From NCBI RefSeq assembly GCF_004798585.1, contig NZ_PPXQ01000005.1, forward strand, positions 62,001-126,000: DNA of 64,000 nucleotides. Reading direction: 5' to 3'. The translations under genes were made by a program, and so were the position numbers. This stretch comes from Massilia sp. Mn16-1_5. GTDB taxonomy: Bacteria > Pseudomonadota > Gammaproteobacteria > Burkholderiales > Burkholderiaceae_D. Under the pieces are notes generated by a model, which worked only from the letters and a program-made list of their open reading frames with translations, searched no databases and was not told the DNA's origin. Shown in pieces: positions 56,855-64,000 of this stretch. The stretch's first letter is position 1; every line of letters starts with the position of its first letter.

Positions 56855-58066
56855 TCAGAATTGTGCGCTGGCGTTGAGGGCGACCGTGTTGGCCTTGAAG
56901 TTGCCGATTCCGAGTGCGGGCGAGCCGCTGCGGGATTGGTGGATCCAGGCGGCCGAGAGCGTCAGCTTGCGCCTGACGGCCCAGCTTGCCTTGAGACTGG
57001 CCGAGCGCAGCGTGTCGTCGAGCCCGCCCGCCGCATTGAGGTTCGCGCGCGCGTTGTAGTCGCGCCGCTCGTAGACCCCGTCGGCGTCGACCTGGATCTT
57101 GCTGCTGGCGCGCCAGGTGGCCCCAAGGCTGACGCCCTTGTTCAGCGTATAGCTGACGATGCGGCTCTCGATCGGGGCGAAATCGCGCCACAGCGAGGCG
57201 CGCCAGGCAAGCTTGCCGCCCGGGTCGTTCAGCGCCGTGATGCGTCCGTTGGCGCCGCTCGTGCGTCCGCCGAACGAAGGCTGGCTGCGCCGCGCATAGC
57301 CGAGCAGGCCCTGGATCGTGGTCGACCCGCCCGCCTTCCAGTCGATGCGCGCCTTGAGTTCGTTCTGCGTGAAATCGTCGCTCAGGCCGCCCGGGGCGAA
57401 GGGACGCCGGTTCGGGTAGCTGCCCTCGATGCGCCGCAGGACGAGGCCGACGGCGCTGCCGCTCGGGGCCAGGTAGCGCCCTTCGAGCTCGACGACGTCT
57501 TCGGTACGGTCGTTGAAGGACTGGGCGGCCAGGTCGTAGTCGAAGCGGTCGCGTACGAGCGCGGTGCGCGCTTCCCAGCGCGGGTGCAGCTTCCAGGCGC
57601 CCTCGAAGAAGCCGTGGCGCTGCTTGCGCAGGTTGCGTTCGTCGCTGGGAAAATCCGTATAAGGGGCCAGCGTCTGGGTGTAGCTGCCGCCGAGCTGCCC
57701 GGAAAAGCGGTTGCCGAGCTGCCAGTACCAGATGGCCTGCAGGTCGCGGCCGTCGTAGTCGAGCTGGCGGAAGTGGTCGAACTTGACCTTCGACAGCTTG
57801 GCGACGGCGAGCAGGCGCTGGCGTGCGATGTCCTTGTCGTAGACGGCCCCGAATTCCAGCGTGGTCCAGGAATCGCTGCGCTGGTTGTCGAAGGCGGGAA
57901 AGCCGTCGGGGATGCGCAGCAGGTTGTCGTCGTGGGCCCAGCCGATCCGCGCGGCCAGGTCGAGCGCGCTGCCGGGGATGGCCCGGGCCGGCCCTGCCAG
58001 GGTCGCGCCGAATGCAAGGATGAGCAATTGCGCGGACGGGTGCAAGCGGATTCTCGGCATGGCCAT
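56855..58066 (-). CDS. epsL: EpsL-like outer-membrane beta-barrel protein of the eps locus
   Basis: The 403-residue protein is the first gene of the locus. The signal peptide (…AQLLILAFGATLAGPARA) is followed by alternating beta-strand patterns throughout (IGWAHDDNLLRIPDGF, QLGGSYTQTL, ELKARIDWKAGGSTTIQGLL, LSAAWIHQSR) ending in Phe (ALNASAQF), the classical outer-membrane barrel signature. It resembles the XrtB-associated EpsL family and may be the outer-membrane exit for the polymer. Start at 58066; Met3 is possible. Confidence 0.85.
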   Translation of the reverse strand: MAMPRIRLHPSAQLLILAFGATLAGPARAIPGSALDLAARIGWAHDDNLLRIPDGFPAFDNQRSDSWTTLEFGAVYDKDIARQRLLAVAKLSKVKFDHFRQLDYDGRDLQAIWYWQLGNRFSGQLGGSYTQTLAPYTDFPSDERNLRKQRHGFFEGAWKLHPRWEARTALVRDRFDYDLAAQSFNDRTEDVVELEGRYLAPSGSAVGLVLRRIEGSYPNRRPFAPGGLSDDFTQNELKARIDWKAGGSTTIQGLLGYARRSQPSFGGRTSGANGRITALNDPGGKLAWRASLWRDFAPIESRIVSYTLNKGVSLGATWRASSKIQVDADGVYERRDYNARANLNAAGGLDDTLRSASLKASWAVRRKLTLSAAWIHQSRSGSPALGIGNFKANTVALNASAQF

Positions 58067-58354
58067 GGTCTTTCAAAAGACGTCGCTGGAAGCAAGCGCC
58101 GACCCCAGAGCGCAAGCCGGGTCAGCACAATTCTGACCCGCGCCGACGTGCATGAGTTCCAGCGGCGCGTTTGACGCAAGCGGACAAACGCAGCGCCGCC
58201 GATGCTAATGTTCGGCGGGACGACCGATGAGGAATGCCGAGGACGGGCACATGACGATGGGACGCAGAACGCGTCCACCGTCGAGGGCCGCGCCGGCAGG
58301 AAGCCGGCGGCCCTGGACTACGGCTGCGGCAGGCGCCGCAGCGGTGCTGCTGTT
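58067..58354. promoter_or_regulatory. Upstream region of the eps locus with an inverted repeat
   Basis: This 288-bp gap separates epsL from uup, both on the minus strand. CGGGTCAG (58118-58125) and CTGACCCG (58133-58140) form a perfect 8-bp inverted repeat with a 7-nt spacer, 52 bases before epsL: a candidate operator. Just downstream a partial -24/-12 match exists (TTGCT over 58091-58095 with GG 10 bases before its GC, but a poor -24). No clear sigma-70 hexamers and no uup terminator with a T run were found. Confidence 0.45.
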
Positions 58355-60280
58355 TTAAGCTTCGCCGCGCGAGCGCGCTTCGATCTGTTCCCAGCGCTCG
58401 AGCGCGTTCATCAGCAGCTCGTCGATCTCGGCATAGCGGGCGTTGATGCGGCGCGCGTCGGCCGGGTTCGTCTTGTAGAAGTCCGGCGCGTTGAGCTGGA
58501 GGGTGATGGCCGATTGCTCGTCCTCGAGCGAGGCGATAAGTTTCGGCAGCTCTTCCAGTTCGCGTTGCTCCTTGTAGCTGAGCTTGACCTTCTTCGGCGC
58601 TGCTTCAGCGGCAGGCGCGGCTACGGGCGCGGGCGCTTCGGCGCCCTTGGCCGGCTTGGCAGCCGAAGCCGCAGGCTGGGGTGCCGCGGCCTTGACGCGT
58701 TCCCAGTCGCTGTAGCCGCCCACGTATTCGCGCCACAGGCCGTTGCCTTCGGCGACGATGACCTGGGTCACGACGTTGTCGAGGAAGGTGCGGTCGTGGC
58801 TGACGAGGAAGACGGTACCCGGATAGTCCTCGAGCAGCTCTTCGAGCAGCTCCAGGGTGTCGATATCGAGGTCGTTGGTCGGTTCGTCGAGCACCAGGCA
58901 ATTGGCCGGCTTGGCGAACAGGCGCGCCAGCAGCAGGCGGTTACGCTCGCCGCCCGAGAGCGACTTGACCGGCGAACGGGCGCGTTCCGGCGCGAACAGG
59001 AAGTCGCTCAGGTAAGTCATCACGTGCTTGCGCTGGCCGTTGACTTCGACCCAGTCGCTGCCCGGCGCGATGGTGTCTGCCAGGCTCGCTTCTTCGTTGA
59101 GCTGGGTGCGCATCTGGTCGAAGTAGGCAACGTTCAGCTTGGTACCGAGGCGCGTGGTGCCGCTGTCGGCGGTTTCCTCGCCGAGGATGATCTTCAGCAG
59201 CGTGGTCTTGCCGGCGCCGTTCGGCCCGATCAGGCCGACCTTATCGCCACGCAGGATGGTGCCGGTGAAGTTCGAGACGATCACCTTCTCGCCGAAGCGC
59301 TTGGAGATGTTCTCGAGTTCGGCGACGATCTTGCCGGAGCGCTCGCCCATGCCGACGTCGAGCTTGATCTGGCCCTGGGTTTCGCGGCGCGCGGCGCGTT
59401 GCAGGCGCAGCGCCTCGAGGCGGCGCACGCGGCCTTCGTCGCGGGTGCGGCGGGCCTGCACGCCCTTGCGGATCCAGACTTCTTCCTGCGCCAGGAACTT
59501 GTCGAACTTGGCGTTCTCGACTTCCTCGTTGGCCAGCAGCTCGCGCTTGCGTTCCTGGTAGGTGGAGAAATTGCCGGGGAAGGACAGCAGGCGGCCGCGG
59601 TCGAGTTCGATAATGCGGGTGGCGACGTTGTCGAGGAAGCTGCGATCGTGGGTGATGAACAGGATCGAGCCGCGGAATTCGCGCAGCAGGCCTTCCAGCC
59701 ACATGATCGACTTGAAGTCGAGGTGGTTGGTCGGTTCGTCGAGCAGCAGCACGTCGGGCGCCGAGACCAGGGCCACGGCCAGGGCGACGCGCTTCTGCAT
59801 GCCGCCCGACAGCGTGCCCATTTTCGCGTCGCGCGCCAGGCCGAGGCGGTCGAGCGTGGTGTCGACCTTGTTGCCGAGGTTCCAGCCGTCGGTCGCGTCG
59901 AGCTTGACCTGGATTACGTGCATGCGCTCCATCAGCGCCTCGTCATCGCCCTGCCCGAACTGCCCGGTCAGGGCTTCGTATTCGGCCAGCATGCCCTGCA
60001 GTTCGCCCATGCCGGCGGCCACCGCGTCGAACACGGTCGACTCGGGGTCGAAGGTCGGCTCCTGCTCGACATAGGCGATCTTGATGCCCTGCTGCATGAC
60101 GAGCAGGCCGTCGTCGAGCTTGAAGCGGCCGGCGATCGTTTTCAACAGCGAGGATTTGCCGGTGCCGTTACGCCCGATCAGGCCGACGCGCTCGCCGGTT
60201 TCGAGGGAGAAGTCCGCATGGTCGAGCAGCGCAACGTGACCGAACGCGAGTTGCGCGGACGTGAGAGAAATGACAGCCAT
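58355..60280 (-). CDS. uup: ABC-F family ATPase, Uup-like
   Basis: The 641-residue cytoplasmic protein has twin ABC domains and no membrane part. First half: GRNGTGKSS, LSGGMQKRVALA, LLDEPTNHLDF. Second half: GPNGAGKTT, LSGGERNRLLLA, LDEPTNDLDI. An Ala/Pro-rich linker (residues ~545-580) leads to a C-terminal coiled coil (YKEQRELEELPKLIASLEDE), the Uup hallmark. ABC-F proteins act on the ribosome; Uup is also tied to suppression of transposon excision. Start 60280 is fixed by MAVISLTSAQLAFG. It is a monocistronic gene. Confidence 0.95.
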   Translation of the reverse strand: MAVISLTSAQLAFGHVALLDHADFSLETGERVGLIGRNGTGKSSLLKTIAGRFKLDDGLLVMQQGIKIAYVEQEPTFDPESTVFDAVAAGMGELQGMLAEYEALTGQFGQGDDEALMERMHVIQVKLDATDGWNLGNKVDTTLDRLGLARDAKMGTLSGGMQKRVALAVALVSAPDVLLLDEPTNHLDFKSIMWLEGLLREFRGSILFITHDRSFLDNVATRIIELDRGRLLSFPGNFSTYQERKRELLANEEVENAKFDKFLAQEEVWIRKGVQARRTRDEGRVRRLEALRLQRAARRETQGQIKLDVGMGERSGKIVAELENISKRFGEKVIVSNFTGTILRGDKVGLIGPNGAGKTTLLKIILGEETADSGTTRLGTKLNVAYFDQMRTQLNEEASLADTIAPGSDWVEVNGQRKHVMTYLSDFLFAPERARSPVKSLSGGERNRLLLARLFAKPANCLVLDEPTNDLDIDTLELLEELLEDYPGTVFLVSHDRTFLDNVVTQVIVAEGNGLWREYVGGYSDWERVKAAAPQPAASAAKPAKGAEAPAPVAAPAAEAAPKKVKLSYKEQRELEELPKLIASLEDEQSAITLQLNAPDFYKTNPADARRINARYAEIDELLMNALERWEQIEARSRGEA

Positions 60281-60534
60281 AATCTTGTGAAGAGGCCACG
60301 CGCTGGCCTCGACGAATGTGTTCGGAGACCTGTAGCGCGGCAGAAAAAGGTGAAAGAAGCCGCCATTGTACCGATTGCGGCGGCGACACTTCCAATAGTC
60401 TTGCAAATAAGCGGCATTCGTCGGCTATGACTGCAATCGCTGCACATGACCGTGTGGCGAATTCAGTAGCTGGGTTGCCAGGCGAGCGGATGGCGAAAGG
60501 AAGAGATACAGGGAATTGAGACAGGACGGAACGG

Positions 60535-60609
60535 TGGTATCGCCAGCGGGAATCGAACCCACATCTAAGTCTTAGGAGGACCTTGTACTATCCATTGTAC
60601 TATGGCGAC
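60535..60609 (-). tRNA. tRNA-Arg (anticodon CCT)
   Basis: All arms fold on the minus strand: acceptor GTCGCCA with TGGCGAT (first pair G-U), D stem GTAC/GTAC, anticodon stem AGGTC/GACTT around loop CTCCTAA, and T arm GTGGG-TTCGATT-CCCGC. The discriminator is A and CCA is encoded (60535-60537). It reads the rare AGG codon. Confidence 0.95.
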
Positions 60610-60622
60610 ACACTAACTCGAA

Positions 60623-60628
60623 ATTATA
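60623..60628 (-). promoter_or_regulatory. -10 box of the tRNA-Arg gene
   Basis: TATAAT on the minus strand lies 14 bases before the tRNA 5' end, so transcription would begin about 7 bases ahead of it. A -35 near consensus is not seen. Confidence 0.6.
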
Positions 60629-60810
60629 CAGGGATGGCAATTATCGTGGGAAACCCAGGTGTCATCGCTGAGTCAAATAACACCTTTGAAAGGTAATCGA
60701 ACCCAATCTGGGGGACCATCCTGCCCTGCTGCAACAGGCGCTCTCTAGCGAATTCGGCCTTCCCGCCATCCACGCTATCATCCCCACTCCCGAGCCTGCC
60801 GGAGTGCGCG

Positions 60811-61446
60811 ATGTTCGAGTTCATTACTAATTTCCTGGAAAAGAGCGGTTACCTGGGCGTGTTCGCGCTGATGGCGCTCGAGAACATTTTCCCGCCGATT
60901 CCCTCCGAAATGATCATGCCCTTCGCCGGCTTCGTCGTCGCGCGGGGCGACCTGAACCTGGTGGGCGTGCTGCTGGCCGGCACGGCCGGTTCGGTGGCGG
61001 GCGCCCTGCCCTGGTATTACGCGGCCCGCTACTATGGCTGCGAGCGCCTGAAGCGCCTGGCGGGCAAGCATGCGCGCTGGCTGACGGTCACGCCCGACGA
61101 TATCGATACCGCTTTGGAAACCTTCCGCAAGCACGGCAAGAAGGCGGTCCTGTTCGGGCGCCTGATTCCGGCCGTACGCACCCTGATCTCGGTGCCTGCC
61201 GGCCTGGGTAACATGTCGCTCGGCCAGTTCCTGCTGTACTCGAGCATCGGCTCGCTGGTCTGGACAGGACTGCTGTTGGCGGCCGGTTTCCTGCTCGAAG
61301 ACAAATACCAGGAAGTGGCGAAGTATGTCGATCCGGTTTCGAAGACGGTGCTGGGCGCGATGCTGGCCTGGTATCTGTACCGCGTGATCACCTGGCGCAA
61401 GCCGGAGAAGGCCGACAGCCGCAAGAAGGAACACGAAGCCGGCTAA
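60811..61446 (+). CDS. DedA family membrane protein
   Basis: The 211-residue inner-membrane protein is of the DedA/SNARE-associated (VTT) family, whose members flip undecaprenyl phosphate or other lipids and keep membrane potential. It has the ENIFPPIPSEMIMPFAGF re-entrant motif with its glutamates, GSVAGALPWYYAARYYG, and FGRLIPAVRTLISVPAG with the conserved arginines, followed by two helices and a Lys-rich tail. GGAG lies seven bases before the ATG. Its stop overlaps the stop of the convergent response regulator by four bases. Confidence 0.94.
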   Translation: MFEFITNFLEKSGYLGVFALMALENIFPPIPSEMIMPFAGFVVARGDLNLVGVLLAGTAGSVAGALPWYYAARYYGCERLKRLAGKHARWLTVTPDDIDTALETFRKHGKKAVLFGRLIPAVRTLISVPAGLGNMSLGQFLLYSSIGSLVWTGLLLAAGFLLEDKYQEVAKYVDPVSKTVLGAMLAWYLYRVITWRKPEKADSRKKEHEAG

Positions 61447-62126
61447 GCCGGCCGAGGGCCCAGCAATGCCGCCTGCGCGGCGACCGCCTCGCGCGCCGCG
61501 TCGAGGGCGCGCGAAATAATGGATGCCTGGGGCGCCGCTTCCGCCCGCGCCAATGCCGTCGCCGCGCTGCGCAGGCCGAGCGTGGCGCAGCCTTCGCGCA
61601 GGCGGCGCAGGCGTTCGCTGACCGCTGCCGTATCGCCCGCGGCCAGCGCGGCGTCAATGGCGCCGGCCGCTTCCAGCAGTTGCCGCTCCAGGCCGCCCAG
61701 GTAGAGCGCGAGGCGCGCCGCATCGATGCCCAGGCGCTGGGCACTGGCGGCCGGCGCCTCGTCGGATTCGAGCGCCATCAGGTGCGGCCGCAGTCCCTCG
61801 ACCCGGAACGGCTTGACGACGTAGCCGGTCGCGCCCAGCGCCTCGGCTTCGCCCATCGTCGCGGCATCGTTGGCCGCCGACACCAGCACGAAGGGCAACT
61901 GCGCCAGCGCGGGGTGGGCCCGCACGCGCGCCAGCAGCTCGGTGCCGGACAGGTGGGGCATGCGCAGGTCACAGAAGACGATTGCCGGCCGCAAGCCGCC
62001 TTCCAGCTGGCGCCAGGCGTCGGCGCCATCTTCCGCTTCGAGGATCTCGTACCTGCCGCAGCTATCGACCAGATGCATCAGCATCATGCGCGACACCACG
62101 TCGTCGTCCACCACCAGCACCTTCAT
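61443..62126 (-). CDS. Response regulator with a degenerate HPt-like C-terminal domain
   Basis: The 227-residue protein has a receiver domain in residues 1-122: acidic pair in VLVVDDDVVSR, phospho-acceptor Asp53 in FCDLRMP, and Lys in GYVVKPF. There is no DNA-binding domain. Residues 140-227 form a helical bundle (LGGLERQLLEAAGAIDAALA, RLRRLREGCATLGLRSAATA) that follows HPt spacing but has Arg where the phosphorylated His of H-x-LKG should be. It lies 28 bases after the hybrid kinase gene and is probably its partner. Start 62126 gives the normal MKVLVVDDD opening. Confidence 0.85.
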   Translation of the reverse strand: MKVLVVDDDVVSRMMLMHLVDSCGRYEILEAEDGADAWRQLEGGLRPAIVFCDLRMPHLSGTELLARVRAHPALAQLPFVLVSAANDAATMGEAEALGATGYVVKPFRVEGLRPHLMALESDEAPAASAQRLGIDAARLALYLGGLERQLLEAAGAIDAALAAGDTAAVSERLRRLREGCATLGLRSAATALARAEAAPQASIISRALDAAREAVAAQAALLGPRPA

Positions 62127-62154
62127 CACCGCTCCCGATAACAAACAAGAATAA

Positions 62155-64000
62155 TTACAAGACGCCTGCGACTAAGGCGGGAAGGCGCTCGAACGGGTCG
62201 AGCAAGGCGTCGAGCGCCGGCAGCGCGGCAGCGATGTCCGCGTAGCGGCCCACGTCGGCGGCCTCTTCCAGGGCCGCGCACAGGCGCTCCAGTTCACTTG
62301 CCCCGAAGTGGGCCGCGCTGCCGCGTAAACCATGCAGGACGCGCGCGCAGGCTTCGGCGTCGCCGGCGTCCAGGGCGGCGCGCAGCTCGGCGCGGCGGCG
62401 CGGCAGGTCGGCGGCGAAGGCGGCGCGCATGCGCGCTTGCAGCTCGGCAGCCCGGTCTTGCGGCGGCGCACTTGCATCCGGTTCCGCAATGCCGAACATT
62501 GCATCGAGCTCCGCCACGCTCGGCTTGGCCTCTCCCATCGTCGGCAGCGCGATACCACGCTGCAGCTGGCGCTCGATCGCCCGGCTCAGCTGGTAGTGCA
62601 GCGCCGCTTCGTCGATTGGTTTCGCCAAGAAACCATCCATGCCGCAGGCAAGGTAGCGGTCGCGGTCCTCGTCGCTGGCGTTGGCGGTGAGGGCGACGAT
62701 CATCAGGTGCTGGTCCAGCACGGGCGCGTCGAGCGTGCCGCCGGCGCGGATCAGGCGCGTGGCGGTGGCGCCGTCGATTTCCGGCATGCGCCCGTCCATC
62801 AGGACGATGTCGAAGCGCGTGCGCGCGCAGGCCGCCACCGCCAGCGCGCCGTTCTCGACGACCTCGATCTGGTGCCCCATGTCCTCGACCATCATGCGGG
62901 CGATGATCTGGTTGGTGGCGAAATCCTCAGCGCACAGTACGCGCAGGCGGTGCGTGTGCGGCATGCGCGGCGCGTGTTCGACCGTCGGCGGCTCGACGCC
63001 CACCGCCAGCGGGAGCACGAAACTGAAGGTGCTGCCCCTGCCCTGGGTACTGGTCACGCCGATCGTGCCGCCCATCAGTTCGACCAGCTGGCGGCAGATC
63101 GCCAGGCCCAGGCCGGTGCCGCCGTAGCGCCGTGTGGTGGTGGTGTCGGCCTGCTCGAATTTCTGGAACAGGCGCGGCAAGGCGTGCGAAGCGATACCGA
63201 TTCCGGTGTCTTGCACCGAAAAACGTATCATGTGCCCGTCGGCGTGCTCGGGGCCGTCCGGCTGGTCTTCAGGCCGGCGCTCGACCCGCAGCGTGACCTG
63301 GCCGCTGGGCGTGAACTTGAAGGCGTTGCCGACCAGGTTGACCAGCACCTGGCGCAGGCGCGTCGGGTCGCCCACCACGAAGCGCGGCAGGTCCTCGGCC
63401 AGCTCGATCGCGAAGCCGACGCTGTGCGCGGCGGCCTGCTCGGCGAACAGACCCACCACGTTGTGGATCGCCGCGTCGAGCGCGAAGTCGATGTTCTCGA
63501 TGGTCAGCTTGCCCGCTTCGATCTTCGAGAAATCGAGCAGGTCATTGATGATCGCCAGCAGCGACTCGGCGTTCGCCTGGCCGCGCTCGATCTGCTCGCG
63601 GGTGCTCTCGCGCAGGCCATGGTCGCGCAGCGCGAAGCCGAGCATGCCGATCACGCCGGCCAGCGGGGTGCGCATCTCGTGGCTCATGTTGGCCAGGAAT
63701 TCCGACTTCTGGCGCGCCGCGTCCTCGGCGCGCTGCTTGGCCAACTGCAGGCGCTGCTCGTTCTCGTACAGCGCGCGGTTGGCCTCGGCCAGTTCACCCG
63801 TATTGCGCCGCACCTCGCGCTCGCGTTCGCGCAATTCCTCGGTCTGGCGTTCCAGGCGGCTGTTCTGCAGCGCGATTTCGCGCGTGCGCGAGCTGACCAG
63901 GCCCTCCAGGCGTTCCTTCTGGCGGCTCAGGCCGCGTACGCGCAGGAAGTAGCCGGCGTAGCAGACGCCCAGCAGCAGGAAGGCGACGGCGCTGCGGAAC
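62155..64000 (-). CDS. Hybrid sensor histidine kinase (HK-REC-HPt), C-terminal part; 5' end outside the window
   Basis: The frame is open to the last base; the start lies beyond 64000. The visible part begins with a membrane helix ([19 protein letters not shown]) and a coiled coil ([20 protein letters not shown]…). The kinase core follows: H box [21 protein letters not shown] box [18 protein letters not shown] and [10 protein letters not shown] receiver with Asp in [13 protein letters not shown] comes next, then an HPt with His in [14 protein letters not shown]. The helix-plus-coil style resembles propeller-type (Reg_prop/Y_Y_Y) sensors, so the missing part may be such a periplasmic sensor. 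The response regulator follows it. Confidence 0.92.
   Translation of the reverse strand, partial: FRSAVAFLLLGVCYAGYFLRVRGLSRQKERLEGLVSSRTREIALQNSRLERQTEELREREREVRRNTGELAEANRALYENEQRLQLAKQRAEDAARQKSEFLANMSHEMRTPLAGVIGMLGFALRDHGLRESTREQIERGQANAESLLAIINDLLDFSKIEAGKLTIENIDFALDAAIHNVVGLFAEQAAAHSVGFAIELAEDLPRFVVGDPTRLRQVLVNLVGNAFKFTPSGQVTLRVERRPEDQPDGPEHADGHMIRFSVQDTGIGIASHALPRLFQKFEQADTTTTRRYGGTGLGLAICRQLVELMGGTIGVTSTQGRGSTFSFVLPLAVGVEPPTVEHAPRMPHTHRLRVLCAEDFATNQIIARMMVEDMGHQIEVVENGALAVAACARTRFDIVLMDGRMPEIDGATATRLIRAGGTLDAPVLDQHLMIVALTANASDEDRDRYLACGMDGFLAKPIDEAALHYQLSRAIERQLQRGIALPTMGEAKPSVAELDAMFGIAEPDASAPPQDRAAELQARMRAAFAADLPRRRAELRAALDAGDAEACARVLHGLRGSAAHFGASELERLCAALEEAADVGRYADIAAALPALDALLDPFERLPALVAGVL

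Noticed and set aside
58091..58106. Sigma-54 promoter for epsL
   Set aside because: The -12 element (TTGCT) and spacing fit, but the -24 reads GGGGTC instead of TGGCAC; kept only as a weak note in the upstream region.
60535..60609. Genomic island attachment site at the tRNA-Arg
   Set aside because: tRNA-Arg genes are common integration targets, but no integrase gene or duplicated tRNA end was seen on either side within the window.

Overview
The window reads as high-GC chromosome of a betaproteobacterium. An exosortase B (XrtB) exopolysaccharide locus, PEP-CTERM proteins, paired dimeric and monomeric isocitrate dehydrogenases and the general gene style suggest Oxalobacteraceae (Massilia/Telluria-like). 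That placement is inferred from gene content; no rRNA operon is present to test it. No CRISPR array, insertion sequence or prophage was seen.

Layout. 1-10 kb: end of a tricorn-like protease, clpS-clpA, a cold-shock gene, two unrelated isocitrate dehydrogenases (icd, and a monomeric idh) that share an upstream palindromic element, a pseudouridine synthase, a DUF2243 membrane protein and rpsT. Two large REP-like palindromic elements sit at gene 3' ends here. 10.2-21.1 kb: murJ, facing an 11-gene operon for a pseudopilus/secretin machine that mixes type II secretion parts (G, F, E, D) with type IV pilus-style M-N-O-P inner-membrane parts. 21.2-27.9 kb: two small lipoproteins, an ExeM/NucH-type extracellular nuclease co-transcribed with a PEP-CTERM protein, and a PEP-CTERM TLDc-domain protein co-transcribed with a TIGR03790-family protein.

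28.0-58.1 kb: one long minus-strand exopolysaccharide locus. From its 5' end it runs epsL, epsB, fcl, epsD, epsE, epsF, epsG, xrtB, epsI, a Wzy-like polymerase, a Wzx-like flippase, six glycosyltransferases, two heparinase-like proteins, a CapK-like adenylate-forming enzyme, wecB, galE, a sugar nucleotidyltransferase and manC. EpsB should load the first sugar on undecaprenyl phosphate. The glycosyltransferases extend it with UDP-Gal, UDP-ManNAc, GDP-Man and possibly GDP-Fuc precursors, Wzx flips it, Wzy polymerises it, EpsF/EpsG set length, and EpsE/EpsD/EpsL serve export. XrtB and EpsI are the sorting module. Two good -24/-12 (sigma-54) promoter matches and one intrinsic terminator lie inside this locus, so it is probably several transcription units rather than one.

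58.3-64 kb: an Uup-type ABC-F ATPase, tRNA-Arg(CCT), a DedA-family membrane protein, a response regulator with a degenerate HPt-like tail, and a hybrid sensor kinase cut by the window end.

Most interesting leads: the internal sigma-54 units and terminator of the eps locus, the EpsG homologue whose P-loop has lost its lysine, the hybrid secretion machine with a TPR-lipoprotein secretin and a tip-like pseudopilin lacking Glu5, the secreted TLDc/PEP-CTERM protein paired with TIGR03790, and the element shared by the two isocitrate dehydrogenase promoters.
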